This document shows, one piece after another, positions 33,112 to 42,933 of a stretch of DNA of 64,000 nt. The position numbers and the translations under genes are program-made. Where the stretch lies: contig NZ_DJKE01000012.1 in NCBI RefSeq assembly GCF_002434505.1, positions 62,001 through 126,000 on the forward strand, in the 5' to 3' direction. The notes under the pieces are model-generated. The model had not been told where the DNA came from and searched no databases. It was given only the letters and a program-made list of their open reading frames with translations. Each line of letters begins with the position of its first letter. Position 1 is the first letter of the stretch. Origin of the DNA: Brevundimonas sp. UBA6550. GTDB taxonomy: Bacteria > Pseudomonadota > Alphaproteobacteria > Caulobacterales > Caulobacteraceae.

Positions 33112-33561
33112 TCAGCCGCGCGCGGCCAGAACGTTGCGGATCGCCAGGCTGGAGTGGATGCGCGACACGCCCGGAAGTCGCGACAGCACATCCTTGTGGA
33201 TCACCTCATAGGCCGCGATGTCGGGCGCCACGGCCCGCACGATATAGTCCGCCGCCCCCGCCATCAGATAGCAGTCGCGGATTTCCGGGTGGTTCCTGAC
33301 CGCCGCCTCGAACCGCCGCATATGGTCGTCGGTCTGTTTCTCCAGCGTGATCTCGACATAGGCCACCACCCCGTCGTCGGCGTCATTGGCCAGGACGGCG
33401 GCGTAGCCGCGGATCACGCCCCGCTCCTCCAGCCGCCTCACCCGTCGCAGACAGGCGGACGGCGACAGGCCGACCGCAGACGCCAGATCGGCGTTGCTGA
33501 TCCGCCCCTCGGCGCGAAGCCGTTGCAGGATGCGTTGATCGACGGGATCGAACAGGGTCAC
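33112..33561 (-). CDS. Lrp/AsnC family regulator of dadA
   Basis: 149 residues. The helix-turn-helix is AEGRISNADLASAVGLSPSA, with CLRRVRRLEERGVIRGYAAV as the recognition and linker region, then a ligand-binding RAM domain (CYLMAGAADYIVRAVAPDIA). It is divergent from dadA with 135 bases between the starts, the usual layout of an activator of amino-acid catabolism. It probably senses alanine or another amino acid. Confidence 0.88.
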   Translation of the reverse strand: MTLFDPVDQRILQRLRAEGRISNADLASAVGLSPSACLRRVRRLEERGVIRGYAAVLANDADDGVVAYVEITLEKQTDDHMRRFEAAVRNHPEIRDCYLMAGAADYIVRAVAPDIAAYEVIHKDVLSRLPGVSRIHSSLAIRNVLAARG

Positions 33562-33696
33562 AACTTTCCGCCTTCAGGCCGCAGATAATTGCGTTCAGCT
33601 TCTAACAGCCGCCGAACATTGCGCAAACAGGCAGGATCATCGAGCGACGCGAGGGTAGCTTCCGGTGAAGAAGAACAACAGGGTTGGAAGCGTCTC

Positions 33697-34983
33697 ATGC
33701 GGGTTTTGGTGCTGGGTTCGGGCGTTATCGGCGTCACCACCGCCTGGTATCTGAACCAGGCAGGGCATGAGGTCGTCGTGGTCGACCGCGAAAGCGGCCC
33801 GGCGCTGGAGACCAGCTTCGCCAATGCGGGTCAGGTCTCGCCCGGCTATTCCGCGCCGTGGGCCGCGCCGTCGATCCCGGTCAAGGCGATGAAGTGGCTG
33901 TTGATGCGCCACGCCCCGCTGATCATCCGCCCGCAACTGGACATGGCCATGATCCGCTGGACCCTGGCCATGCTGCGCAACTGCACCCACGAACGCTATG
34001 CGCTGAACAAGGGCCGCATGGTGCGTCTGGCCGAATACAGCCGCGACCAGCTGGACCTGCTGCGCCGCCAGACCGGCATCGCCTACGACGGCCGTCAGCA
34101 GGGCACGCTGCAACTGTTCCGCACCGAGAAACAGCTGGCCGACGTGCACAAGGACGTCGACGTCCTGCGCGCCCAGGGCGTCCCGTGCGAGGTTCTGGAC
34201 CCCGCAGGCTGCATCGCCGCCGAGCCGGGTCTGGCGGCGTCCGACGTTCCTTTCGTCGGCGGCCTGCGCCTGCCGAACGACGAGACGGGGGACTGTTTCC
34301 TGTTCACCAACGCCCTGGCGAAACTGGCGGCGGCACAGGGCGTGGTCTTCCACAATGGCGTCCAGGTCCACGGCCTGACCGAAGCCAATGGTCGTATCGT
34401 CGGCGCCCGCACCAGCATGGGCGCGCTTCAGGCCGACGCCGTGGTGGTGGCCCTGGGCTCCTATTCGCCGCAGATGGTCGCGCCGTTGGGGCTGAAGCTG
34501 CCGGTCTATCCGGTGAAGGGCTATTCGATCACGGCCCGGATCACCGACGCCGACCGCGCGCCCGTCTCGACCGTCATGGACGAGAGCTACAAGGTGGCCA
34601 TCACCCGTCTGGGCGACCGCATCCGGGTCGGCGGCATGGCCGAACTGTCCGGCTACAACAACAGCCTGCCCCTCCTGCGCCGCGAGACGCTGGAACAGTC
34701 GGTCGGCAGTTTGTTCCCCGGCGGCGGCGACCTGAAGGGCGCCAGCTACTGGTCCGGCCTGCGCCCCATGACCCCCGACGGCACGCCCGTCATCGGCGCC
34801 ACACGGCTTCCGGGGCTCTATCTGAACACCGGCCACGGCACCCTGGGCTGGACCATGGCCTGCGGCTCCGCCCGCGTCCTTGCCGACACCCTGGGCGGCG
34901 CCAAGCCCGAGATCGAAACGCACGACCTGTCCCTGAACCGCTATGGATCATGGGCGGGGGCGTTTGCGCCGGGTTACGCTTGA
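33697..34983 (+). CDS. dadA: D-amino acid dehydrogenase DadA
   Basis: 428 residues from the ATG at 33697; earlier in-frame starts lie in the promoter region. The FAD motif is [15 protein letters not shown], followed by [20 protein letters not shown], which is typical of DadA. The C-terminal FAD-binding part reads [17 protein letters not shown] and [15 protein letters not shown]. It oxidises D-alanine and other D-amino acids to keto acids and feeds electrons to the membrane. The racemase gene often linked with it is not in the neighbourhood. Confidence 0.92.
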   Translation: MRVLVLGSGVIGVTTAWYLNQAGHEVVVVDRESGPALETSFANAGQVSPGYSAPWAAPSIPVKAMKWLLMRHAPLIIRPQLDMAMIRWTLAMLRNCTHERYALNKGRMVRLAEYSRDQLDLLRRQTGIAYDGRQQGTLQLFRTEKQLADVHKDVDVLRAQGVPCEVLDPAGCIAAEPGLAASDVPFVGGLRLPNDETGDCFLFTNALAKLAAAQGVVFHNGVQVHGLTEANGRIVGARTSMGALQADAVVVALGSYSPQMVAPLGLKLPVYPVKGYSITARITDADRAPVSTVMDESYKVAITRLGDRIRVGGMAELSGYNNSLPLLRRETLEQSVGSLFPGGGDLKGASYWSGLRPMTPDGTPVIGATRLPGLYLNTGHGTLGWTMACGSARVLADTLGGAKPEIETHDLSLNRYGSWAGAFAPGYA

Positions 34984-35017
34984 CCCTGAGACAGCCCTGC
35001 GGTCTTTGCGCCGTCTG

Positions 35018-36118
35018 ATGAAGACTGCTGATTTCGATTTCGACCTGCCCGAGGACCGCATCGCCCTGCGTCCGGCAGATCCGCGCGATTCCGCCCGCCT
35101 GCTGGTGGTCGATGGGGATGCGCTTCAGGATCGGATCATTCGCGACCTGCCCGACTTCCTGCACCCCGGCGATGCCCTGGTGTTCAACGACACCCGCGTG
35201 ATCCCCGCCCGTCTGTCCGGTGTGCGCCAGCGTCCTAACCTCGTCGTCGGCGGGCCGGAAGGCGACACATTGACGGTCGAGGTCGAGGCCACCCTGCACC
35301 ACCGCGACGCCCCCGACGTCTGGTCCGCCTTCATGAAGCCGGGCAAGCGCATCAAGCCGGGTGACAGGATCAGGTTCGGCCTCAGCACCGACGCCGCCTG
35401 CGACCTGGGCCGTCTGGACGCCACTGTCACGGCCAAGGGCGACGACGGCCTGATCACGCTGACGTTCGACCTGGCCGGCCCGGCGCTGGACGACGCCATC
35501 CGCGATGTCGGGGTCATGCCCCTGCCGCCCTATATCGCAGCCAAACGGCCCGAGGACGACCGCGACCGTTCCGACTATCAGACGGTCTATGCCCAGCATG
35601 ACGGTTCGGTCGCCGCCCCCACGGCGGGCCTGCACTTCACCCCTGCCCTGCTGGACGCCATCCGGGCGCGCGGCGTCTCGACCCACGCCGTGACCCTGCA
35701 CGTCGGCGCCGGCACCTTCCTGCCGGTCAAGGCCGACGATCTGGCCGACCACAGGATGCACAGCGAATGGGGCGAGGTCTCGCCGGAGACCGCCGCCGCA
35801 CTGAACGCCGTCCATGCGAACGGCGGCCGCATCGTCTGCGTCGGCACCACCAGCCTGCGGCTGCTGGAAAGCGCCACGGCCGAGGACGGCGAGATCAAAC
35901 CCTTCCACGGCGACACGGCCATCTTCATCACGCCCGGTTATCGGTTCCGGGCGGTCGATGTGCTGATGACCAACTTCCACCTGCCCAAATCGACGCTGTT
36001 CATGCTGGTCAGCGCCTTCGCCGGTCAGGCCGTGATGAAGACGGCCTACGCTCACGCGGTGGCGGACGGCTATCGCTTCTATTCCTATGGCGACGGGTCG
36101 CTGCTGTTCCGCGACTGA
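35018..36118 (+). CDS. queA: tRNA ribosyltransferase-isomerase QueA
   Basis: 366 residues from the ATG at 35018. The start [20 protein letters not shown] and the motif [14 protein letters not shown] are hallmarks, as are [20 protein letters not shown] and the late [19 protein letters not shown]. It transfers the ribose part of S-adenosylmethionine to preQ1-tRNA to give epoxyqueuosine. It belongs to the same pathway as queCED near 23 kb but is not in that operon. A separate Tgt gene is not seen here. Confidence 0.95.
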   Translation: MKTADFDFDLPEDRIALRPADPRDSARLLVVDGDALQDRIIRDLPDFLHPGDALVFNDTRVIPARLSGVRQRPNLVVGGPEGDTLTVEVEATLHHRDAPDVWSAFMKPGKRIKPGDRIRFGLSTDAACDLGRLDATVTAKGDDGLITLTFDLAGPALDDAIRDVGVMPLPPYIAAKRPEDDRDRSDYQTVYAQHDGSVAAPTAGLHFTPALLDAIRARGVSTHAVTLHVGAGTFLPVKADDLADHRMHSEWGEVSPETAAALNAVHANGGRIVCVGTTSLRLLESATAEDGEIKPFHGDTAIFITPGYRFRAVDVLMTNFHLPKSTLFMLVSAFAGQAVMKTAYAHAVADGYRFYSYGDGSLLFRD

Positions 36119-36125
36119 TCGCGGC

Positions 36126-36800
36126 TCAGGGCCAAAGGCGCTGCCTATCCCAGGCGTTGCTGTTCCGATCGAACCTTAGACGATCATGCAGGCGGAACGG
36201 TCGGTCGCGCCAGAACTCCACCGATCGCGGCGTGACGCGCCAGCCGGTCCAGCGGTCCGGACGCGGCACCTCCTGACCATCGAACCGCGCGGTTTCGCGA
36301 CCGACCGCCTCCTCCAAGGCCGCGCGATCCGACAGCGGGCGCGATTGGTCCGAGGCCCAGGCGCCGATCCGGCTTTCGCGCGCGCGGCTGGCGAAATAAG
36401 CGTCGGCCTCGGCGGGCGTCACCGGCTCGACCGCGCCGCGCACCCGCACCTGACGACGCAGCGACTTCCAGTGAAAGGTCAGGGCGGCGGCGGGACGACC
36501 CGCCAGCTCGACGCCCTTGGCGCTCTCGCTGTTGGAATAGAAGGTGAAGCCGCGCGCATCGACGTCCTTCAACAGCACGATCCGCGCATCGGGCAGGCCA
36601 TCCGCATCGACGGTGGACAGGGTCATGGCGTTGGCGTCGTTCGGCTCGTGCGCCCGCGCGTCGGCCAGCCATTCGATGAACAGGCCGATGGGTTCGGTCC
36701 GCGCGAAGATGCTCTCGTCGCCATTGGCGGCCAGGGCGGCGGCGTAGTCGCGGGCGTATTCCTCACGCGACGGGCTGGGCGGGATCACGGATGCGGTCAT
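36126..36800 (-). CDS. pdxH: Pyridoxamine 5'-phosphate oxidase
   Basis: 224 residues. The start ([40 protein letters not shown]) and FMN/PLP-binding stretches ([39 protein letters not shown]) are typical, as is the C-terminal [11 protein letters not shown]. It oxidises pyridoxine or pyridoxamine phosphate to PLP with FMN and oxygen. It is convergent with queA, seven bases between the stops. Confidence 0.94.
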   Translation of the reverse strand: MTASVIPPSPSREEYARDYAAALAANGDESIFARTEPIGLFIEWLADARAHEPNDANAMTLSTVDADGLPDARIVLLKDVDARGFTFYSNSESAKGVELAGRPAAALTFHWKSLRRQVRVRGAVEPVTPAEADAYFASRARESRIGAWASDQSRPLSDRAALEEAVGRETARFDGQEVPRPDRWTGWRVTPRSVEFWRDRPFRLHDRLRFDRNSNAWDRQRLWP

Positions 36801-36911
36801 GACGCCGGTCTAGCCTCTGAGTTTCTCCGTGCAAATGATCGAGGTCAAAAACGGCCGCCTCTGGATCACGGTTAACCGCCCATTGACGCTGATCGGCGAA
36901 CGATTGCGTCC

Positions 36912-37646
36912 ATGAGCGCGCACCGTCCTTCATCCGACGTCTCCGGCGTCCGCGAGGCCCTGGCCGTCCTGGGCGTCGCCGCCGATGTCGACGCGCCGAA
37001 GTTGAAGGCGGCCTTCCGAGAGGCGGTGAAGGCGGCGCGGCCGGATCAGGCGGGCGGCGACGCCGAGCGTTTCCGGCGCGTGATTGCGGCCTATCGCCTG
37101 ATCCAGGCGCACCAGCCCGGTCGGGCCGCCCTGGCCCCGCCCCGCATCCGCCCGGCGCCCGCGCCGGTCCTGGCCCTGTCGCCGATGCAGGCCCTGGCCG
37201 GTGGCAAGGTGGAGGTCAGGCTGGGCGCCCGGACCGTGCGCGTCACGACGCCGAAGGGCCTGCGCACCGGCGATCATCTGCGATTGCGACAGGGGGCGGC
37301 GGACGGAGCGGACCTGTATCTGGCGGTGCTGATCCGGCCCGAAGACGGCCTGTCGGCCATGGGCGACGACCTGTTCATGTCCTGGCCGGTCGAGCGGCGC
37401 CTGATGGCCGATGGCGGACGGGTGGAGATCGAGACACATATGGGAACCCGCTCGGCCTGGATCACGGCGGATATGGCCGCGCCCGTTCGGGTACGGCTGA
37501 AAGGATTGGGCCTGCCCGCGCGCGGATCGCGGGCGGCGGGGCATCTGTTCGTCACCCTGACGCCGTCGTCGGACACCCCGTCGGCAGCCGAAGACCTGCT
37601 GGTCCGGTTCACGCGGGTCTGGACGCAGGATCGTCTGGCGGCCTAA
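36912..37646 (+). CDS. DnaJ-like protein with degenerate J-domain motif
   Basis: 244 residues. The first 65 residues look like a J-domain (ALAVLGVAADVDAPKLKAAF and RFRRVIAAYRLIQ), but the invariant HPD is RPD (AARPDQAGG). There is no Gly/Phe or zinc-finger part; residues about 85-240 form a DnaJ C-terminal substrate domain with GTRSAWITAD and RLKGLGLPARGSRAAG. The change of His to Arg should impair Hsp70 activation, so it may hold clients without driving DnaK. Ten bases before aroC. Confidence 0.75.
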   Translation: MSAHRPSSDVSGVREALAVLGVAADVDAPKLKAAFREAVKAARPDQAGGDAERFRRVIAAYRLIQAHQPGRAALAPPRIRPAPAPVLALSPMQALAGGKVEVRLGARTVRVTTPKGLRTGDHLRLRQGAADGADLYLAVLIRPEDGLSAMGDDLFMSWPVERRLMADGGRVEIETHMGTRSAWITADMAAPVRVRLKGLGLPARGSRAAGHLFVTLTPSSDTPSAAEDLLVRFTRVWTQDRLAA

Positions 37647-37655
37647 GTCGGGCCC

Positions 37656-38741
37656 ATGTCGCACAACACCTTCGGCCATCTGTTTCGCGTGACCACCTGG
37701 GGCGAGAGCCACGGCCCGGCCATTGGCTGCGTGGTCGACGGCTGCCCGCCGCTGCTGCCCTTGACCGAGGCCGACATCCAGCCGTGGCTGGACCAGCGCA
37801 AGCCCGGCGGCAGCCGCTTCGTGACCCAGCGCAAGGAAAGCGACACGGCGCGCATCCTGTCGGGCGTGTTCGACGACGGCGACGGCCCCGTCACCACCGG
37901 CACGCCCATCTCGATCCTGATCGAAAACGAGGACCAGCGGTCCAAGGACTATGGCGAGATCTCCCGCGCCTATCGGCCGGGCCACGCCGACTACGCCTAC
38001 CAGGCCAAATACGGCGTGCGCGACCACAGGGGCGGCGGACGCTCTTCGGCGCGCGAGACCGCCAGCCGCGTGGCGGCCGGCGCCGTGGCGCGCAAGGTGC
38101 TGGGCGAAGGCGTGAAAATCCGTGCGGGCGTGGTCCAGATCGGTCCGCACCGGATCGCGCCCGACCAGATGGACTTCGACGCGGTGGGCGGCAATCCGCT
38201 GTTCGCCGCCTCGACCGAGGTCGTGCCGGCGTGGGAGGCTTATCTGGACGGCGTCCGCAAGGCCGGGTCGTCGGTCGGCGCCGTGGTGGCGCTGGAGGTC
38301 ACGGGCGTTCCGGCCGGCTGGGGCGCGCCGATCTACGGCAAGCTGGATTCCGAACTGGCGGCGGCCCTGATGTCGATCAACGCCGCTAAGGGCGTGGAGA
38401 TCGGCGCCGGCTTCGACGCCGCCGAACTGACGGGCGAGGAAAACGCCGACGAGATGCGGCTGGACCTGAACAAGCAGCCGGTCTTCCTGTCGAACAAGGC
38501 GGGCGGCGTGCTGGGCGGCATTTCGACGGGCCAGCCGGTCACGGCGCGCGTGGCGTTCAAGCCGACCTCCTCCATCCTGACCCTGCGCCAGACCATCACC
38601 CGCGACGGCGAGGAGACGGACCTGCGCACCAAGGGCCGCCACGACCCCTGCGTCGCCCTGCGGGCCGTGCCGGTGGTCGAGGCCATGGCCGCCTGCGTCC
38701 TGGCCGACGCCTTCCTGAGACACCGCGCCCAGGTCGGATAG
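37656..38741 (+). CDS. aroC: Chorismate synthase
   Basis: 361 residues, normal size. The signatures are [20 protein letters not shown] near the start, [20 protein letters not shown] in the middle and [20 protein letters not shown] near the end, the three conserved blocks of AroC. It makes chorismate from EPSP with reduced FMN in the last step of the shikimate pathway. It starts ten bases after the DnaJ-like gene, so the two may be co-transcribed. Confidence 0.97.
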   Translation: MSHNTFGHLFRVTTWGESHGPAIGCVVDGCPPLLPLTEADIQPWLDQRKPGGSRFVTQRKESDTARILSGVFDDGDGPVTTGTPISILIENEDQRSKDYGEISRAYRPGHADYAYQAKYGVRDHRGGGRSSARETASRVAAGAVARKVLGEGVKIRAGVVQIGPHRIAPDQMDFDAVGGNPLFAASTEVVPAWEAYLDGVRKAGSSVGAVVALEVTGVPAGWGAPIYGKLDSELAAALMSINAAKGVEIGAGFDAAELTGEENADEMRLDLNKQPVFLSNKAGGVLGGISTGQPVTARVAFKPTSSILTLRQTITRDGEETDLRTKGRHDPCVALRAVPVVEAMAACVLADAFLRHRAQVG

Positions 38742-38744
38742 GGT

Positions 38745-38885
38745 TCAGCGGCTCGCCCGCCGTCGCACGACGTCGGCCGGTGGAATGGGAACAGCTTTAG
38801 GCGCCGGCCGCACGACCGCCAGCGGTCTTTCTTCGCGCTGCATCAGGGCGACCAGGCCCGCCAGTCCCGTGGTCATCACGATCAT
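38745..38885 (-). CDS. Possible 46-residue small protein
   Basis: An ATG at 38885 is preceded by GCAGGAG eight bases upstream, a good ribosome site. It would encode MIVMTTGLAGLVALMQREER and then a Pro/Arg-rich tail: one short hydrophobic stretch, then a basic tail. I do not recognise it, and with a tiny product this could be a chance frame. It is convergent with aroC, four bases apart. Confidence 0.4.
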   Translation of the reverse strand: MIVMTTGLAGLVALMQREERPLAVVRPAPKAVPIPPADVVRRRASR

Positions 38886-38983
38886 CGCTCGACTCCTGCA
38901 ACTGCGAACTGTTTGCAGGTTTGCGCATGTCTGGCGGTCGTGCAAGAGCCTGTTTCGGCAGCTTGGAAAACAGGAGATCAACC

Positions 38984-39325
38984 GTGCGTGAAGACGGGAA
39001 GCTGGACTATCTGGAACTGCCGGCCGCCGACCTGCCGGAAACCAAGGCCTTCTACAGTCAGGCGTTCGGCTGGACCTTCATGGACTATGGCCCGACCTAC
39101 GCCGCCTTCGACCAGGGGCTGGACGGCGGCTTCGACGCCGATCCGGCCGACCGGACGCCCGCGCCCCTGCCCGTGCTCTACGCCCATGATCTGCACGCCA
39201 TGCTGACCCGCGTCGAGGCGGCGGGCGGGCGCATCGTCAAGCCGATCTACGCCTTCCCCGGGGGGCGGCGTTTCCACTTCGTCGATCCGGCCGGGACCGA
39301 AATGGCGGTCTGGTCCGAGACCTGA
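38984..39325 (+). CDS. VOC-family protein (glyoxalase/dioxygenase fold)
   Basis: 113 residues from a GTG at 38984 with a clear AGGAG seven bases ahead. One VOC module: LDYLELPAADLPETKAFYSQ at the start and GGRRFHFVDPAGTEMAVWSE at the end, the latter with the conserved glutamate of a metal site. This group is often called a lactoylglutathione lyase-like or antibiotic-resistance relative, but the substrate is not known. Confidence 0.8.
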   Translation: MREDGKLDYLELPAADLPETKAFYSQAFGWTFMDYGPTYAAFDQGLDGGFDADPADRTPAPLPVLYAHDLHAMLTRVEAAGGRIVKPIYAFPGGRRFHFVDPAGTEMAVWSET

Positions 39326-39329
39326 AACC

Positions 39330-40028
39330 TCAGCGCGGATCCACCGACTGGCCGATCCGCTCGGCCAGATCACGGTCCGCGCCCACGACGCTGGCGATCC
39401 AGACGTGGATTTCCTTGGGCGTCGTCGTGCGCTGGAACAGATGCTCCATCGCCAGACGCCGGCCGCCTTCGTTGACGACGATGGAGGTCCGGCCGCCGGT
39501 GCGGATCATGTCCCCGTCATAGATGGGAAACTGCGACGACGGCCCGGCGTAGATCATGGCCAGGGTCAGGTCGCCGCGCTGGATGCGATAGATGGCCGCG
39601 TCCGCGCCTGCCCGCGCCGGGACCATGACCACGCCGGCCGGCAGTTCGATGCGGAACGGCAGGGCGGCGATCCCCGCCGCATCCAGCGCGGCAGGAGCGG
39701 GTGCTGCCGCGGGCGCGGGCGCAGACGGCTGTGTCGTAGGCGAAACCTGCGCCGGAGCCGGCGTCGTCGTGAGTCGAGCGGCAGGCGCGGCGGTTGTCGG
39801 GCGGCTGGGGCTCGTCGCCTGAAGCGCAGGTGTTTGGGCGCGCGGCGTCGTCGACGCGGACTGTGGCGCGGCGACGGGCGCAGGCGCTGGCGTCGTGGCG
39901 CGCGGGGTCGCCGATGCGGCGGCGGGCGGGGCGCTGTTCAGATCGCGCGTCAGGTCGCTGCCGGCGCGCGGGGGCGGGGCGGCCTGACCGGACAGGGCGA
40001 CGGCGGTGGCGAGGGCGATCAGGGTCAT
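39330..40028 (-). CDS. Secreted Ala/Pro-rich protein of unknown function
   Basis: 232 residues. A signal peptide (LIALATAVALSGQAAPP) is followed by about 90 residues of very biased Ala/Pro/Thr/Ser sequence (likely a disordered linker) and then a folded-looking C-terminal part of about 115 residues (LPFRIELPAGVVMVPARAGA to the end). I recognise no family. The linker suggests reach across the periplasm from an anchored N-terminus. Confidence 0.6.
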   Translation of the reverse strand: MTLIALATAVALSGQAAPPPRAGSDLTRDLNSAPPAAASATPRATTPAPAPVAAPQSASTTPRAQTPALQATSPSRPTTAAPAARLTTTPAPAQVSPTTQPSAPAPAAAPAPAALDAAGIAALPFRIELPAGVVMVPARAGADAAIYRIQRGDLTLAMIYAGPSSQFPIYDGDMIRTGGRTSIVVNEGGRRLAMEHLFQRTTTPKEIHVWIASVVGADRDLAERIGQSVDPR

Positions 40029-40071
40029 GGCCGGACCATCGCGCGGCGCGGCCGGGTTCGCAAGCGCGGCC

Positions 40072-41757
40072 TCACGCCTTGGGGATCAGAACCCAGAAGG
40101 TCGCGCCCTCGCCCGGCGCCGAGATCACGCCGATGGAGCCGCCCTGCAGCTCGACCAGCCGCTTGGCCAGCGCCAGGCCGACGCCGTGCCCCTCGACGGT
40201 CGAACGTTCCAGCCCCAGACGGTTGAACGGTTCGAACAGCTGAGCCTGTTTCTGCAAGGACAGACCGGGGCCGAAGTCGCTGACCTCGATCCGCACACAG
40301 TCTTCGGCGCGCAGCGCGCGCAGGACGATGCCCCCGCCCGACGCGCCGTATTTCAGCGCATTGATCGTCAGATTGGTGACGACCTGGGCCAGACGCTGGG
40401 AATCCGCCACGGCGACCAGTCCGTCGCCCTCGCACACCACGTCGATCGCGACCTTGCCGGCGGCGTCCGCCCGCAACAGACAATTGCGTCGCACATCCTC
40501 CAGAAGGCCCGGAATGTCGGTGGGCCGCAGATCGACCCTGACGGCGCCGGATTCCGCCCGCGCGACATCCAGCAGATCGTGCGCCAAGGCTTCGACCTGC
40601 CGCGCCGTGGCGACCAGCATGCCGGACATCTCGGCCTGTTGCGGCGTGATCGGCCCCAACTGGCCCTGACGCCACAGGTCGCCGATGCCGATAATGCCCG
40701 CGACCGGGCTCTTGATCTCGTGGGCGACGTTGGCCAGCAGGCGCGACTTGGCCTCGGACGCCTTCTCCGCACGTTCGCGGCCCAGCCGCGCGCGCTCGGC
40801 CAGCACGTCGCGCTCTTCCAGCAGGGAGGCGACCAGCAGGATCGGCATATAGCCGATCAGCACCAGCATCTGGGCCATCATGACCTGCTCGGCCGTGCCG
40901 CCTTGCCTGTAGGGCCCATGCCCCATCATGGCGCCGCCGACGGAAAGCAGGGCCACCAGGACCAGGGTGAAGGCCGTGCCCGCAACGCCAAGCCGAACGG
41001 CGATGGCCATCAGCAGCGGCAGCAGGAAGAAGCCCGGCGTCCCGTACCCGCTGAAGCTGACGTAGTAGAAGAGGACTACACAGCCCAGCAGCAAGCCCGC
41101 CTCGATCATCTTCGCCGGCCGCGTCAGACGCGCCACGGTGGCGTGCGTCAGCGAAAGCCCCATTGAACCCAGCACCGCAATGCCCAGCGCATGACCGAAC
41201 CACCAGGTCTGGAAGCCTTGCCAGACGTTCGGCTGGCCGCTCTGCCACTGAATCAACACGCTGCACAGGGCGGCGGGGATGGGCGCCAGCACGGCCGCAA
41301 AGAACAGGAAGCCGGCCGCACCGTTCAGGGTGGACAGATTCAGCGTCGGGGCGAAACGACGCGCCAACAGAATGGCGGCGACGATCTCGATCATGCCGGC
41401 GGCCGTGAAGGCCAGCGCGAGCAGCGGCTTGTTGCCCGCGATGATCTCGCCGATCAGAATGCTGATCGTCAGCACGGCTGCGAACATCAGGTCGCTGGCG
41501 CGCCCCCGGCTGGTGCGCAGCCAGACCGCAATGGCGACCCCGCTCGCGCCCCACAGGGCGGCGACCAGGCCGGTCGAGCGGCCGTAGGCGATGGCCATGG
41601 CGACCAGAACGGCCACCGCCACGCCGGTCAGAACCGGCGCCAGCGGCTGAAAGGCCTCAGGACCGTTGCGGCGGTCCGACGAAGATTGGGCAGCCTTCGG
41701 CGCCGTCGTCGAGGAGACGGGAGGGACATCGCTGTTGAGCACGCGGCTCACCATCAT
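40072..41757 (-). CDS. Membrane histidine kinase with MASE1-like sensor
   Basis: 561 residues from the ATG at 41757 (another possible start, a GTG at 41790, has a similar ribosome site). About eight N-terminal helices resemble a MASE1-type sensor (AALWGASGVAIAVWLRTSRG, then a GEIIAGNKPLLALAFTAAGM stretch). After a short coiled helix come the HisKA box NVAHEIKSPVAGIIG, with the histidine near residue 340, and an HATPase with NALKYGASG, SDFGPGLS and GHGVGLALAK. There is no receiver domain or obvious partner regulator nearby. Signal unknown. Confidence 0.83.
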   Translation of the reverse strand: MMVSRVLNSDVPPVSSTTAPKAAQSSSDRRNGPEAFQPLAPVLTGVAVAVLVAMAIAYGRSTGLVAALWGASGVAIAVWLRTSRGRASDLMFAAVLTISILIGEIIAGNKPLLALAFTAAGMIEIVAAILLARRFAPTLNLSTLNGAAGFLFFAAVLAPIPAALCSVLIQWQSGQPNVWQGFQTWWFGHALGIAVLGSMGLSLTHATVARLTRPAKMIEAGLLLGCVVLFYYVSFSGYGTPGFFLLPLLMAIAVRLGVAGTAFTLVLVALLSVGGAMMGHGPYRQGGTAEQVMMAQMLVLIGYMPILLVASLLEERDVLAERARLGRERAEKASEAKSRLLANVAHEIKSPVAGIIGIGDLWRQGQLGPITPQQAEMSGMLVATARQVEALAHDLLDVARAESGAVRVDLRPTDIPGLLEDVRRNCLLRADAAGKVAIDVVCEGDGLVAVADSQRLAQVVTNLTINALKYGASGGGIVLRALRAEDCVRIEVSDFGPGLSLQKQAQLFEPFNRLGLERSTVEGHGVGLALAKRLVELQGGSIGVISAPGEGATFWVLIPKA

Positions 41758-41815
41758 GAAAGCGTCCTGACCGAATGTCGTCAGGCGCACATGACCACAG
41801 GGTTCCTAACATCCC

Positions 41816-42475
41816 TTAAAGTTGGAAGTTCAACTTTTGATTGAACAGCTTAACCGCAGCGGCTGCACCGCCGTCATAACTCCAGATTCCTCCGCTGACG
41901 GCCACGAAATCCGCGCCCGCACGCGCCACGGCCTCGGCCGTATCGACGGTGATGCCGCCGATGGCGACGCAGGGCGTCTCCACCGTTTCCTGCCAGACGG
42001 TCAGAAGCTCCAGCGGGGGCGTATGCACCGTGTCCTTGGTCGCCGTCGGATAAAAGGCCCCGAAGGCGACGTAGTCCGCCCCAACCTCCGCCGCGTCCCA
42101 CGCCAGGTCGCGGTCGTCGTGGCAGGTGACGCCGATCATGGCGTCCGGCCCCATGATCCGCCGCGCCTCGGCCAACGAGCCGTCCTCCTGCCCGATATGC
42201 ACACCGTCGCAGCCGGTGGCGCGCGCCAGATCGGGCCGGTCGTTCAGAATCACCGCCACGTCGTATCGCCGCGCGATCGGGGCCAGCGCCGCCACGGCTT
42301 CCCGGATCACCTCGTCGTCCGCAGGCTTCAGCCGGATTTGCAGCGCCGCCACGTCGCCGGCAGCCAGCGCCTGATCCAGAACCGTCGCAAAGGCGTCCAG
42401 ATCGGGAATGGACGGCGGCGTGATCAGATACAGCCGGCACGGCGGGCGGTCGGGGACGGTGGGTGTCTTGGCCAT
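41816..42475 (-). CDS. thiE: Thiamine phosphate synthase
   Basis: 219 residues of TIM-barrel type. Signatures are [49 protein letters not shown] and [10 protein letters not shown], with [20 protein letters not shown] near the end. It joins HMP diphosphate with thiazole phosphate. No other thi gene lies in the window and I saw no TPP riboswitch upstream. Confidence 0.9.
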   Translation of the reverse strand: MAKTPTVPDRPPCRLYLITPPSIPDLDAFATVLDQALAAGDVAALQIRLKPADDEVIREAVAALAPIARRYDVAVILNDRPDLARATGCDGVHIGQEDGSLAEARRIMGPDAMIGVTCHDDRDLAWDAAEVGADYVAFGAFYPTATKDTVHTPPLELLTVWQETVETPCVAIGGITVDTAEAVARAGADFVAVSGGIWSYDGGAAAAVKLFNQKLNFQL

Positions 42476-42560
42476 GGTTGTCCTTCCCTCCCCTGCGACG
42501 TCGCGTCAACGGTCACGGACGCCCAAGGCGTGAGAACGACTTGCAATCGCCATACGGGGT

Positions 42561-42581
42561 GCTATAGCGAACCATTCTCAG
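42561..42581 (+). promoter_or_regulatory. Possible Fur-type box upstream of bfd
   Basis: GCTATAGCGAACCATTCTCAG lies about 25 bases before the bfd start. The ATTCTCA half resembles alphaproteobacterial Fur sites and fits repression of an iron-release ferredoxin. The other half is weak, so this is only a candidate. Confidence 0.35.
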
Positions 42582-42604
42582 TCGGTGGATCGCGTAGAAC
42601 ACTC

Positions 42605-42790
42605 GTGTACGTCTGCAACTGCAACGGCCTTCGCAAGCGGGATGTGGCCCAGTCCATCGAGGCGGGCGCCCAGCGACCGCGCGACATCTTCGCCAGTCAT
42701 CAATGCCAGGCGCAGTGCGCCAAATGCGTCTGCGAAATGCGCCAGATGATCCAGGACAGCCGCGAAGCGTTCGCACTCGCAGCCGAATAG
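42605..42790 (+). CDS. bfd: Bacterioferritin-associated ferredoxin
   Basis: 61 residues from a GTG at 42605. It has the Bfd [2Fe-2S] ligands: CNCN at the start and CQAQCAKC near the end, with two cysteines two apart. Bfd gives electrons to heme-containing bacterioferritin to release stored iron. It sits 143 bases before bfr on the same strand, so the pair form a storage-and-release unit. Confidence 0.88.
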   Translation: MYVCNCNGLRKRDVAQSIEAGAQRPRDIFASHQCQAQCAKCVCEMRQMIQDSREAFALAAE

Positions 42791-42933
42791 GTCTCGCGCC
42801 CATCGCGGCCGAAAATCACTCGCACTATCAATGTAGTGATAAAAACTCGCAAATAAACAATGCGGGTTTTACTGTGGTATTGCCTCGCTCGACAGACGGC
42901 GATTGCGCCGTAGTGAGACCAAGGACCATGGCC

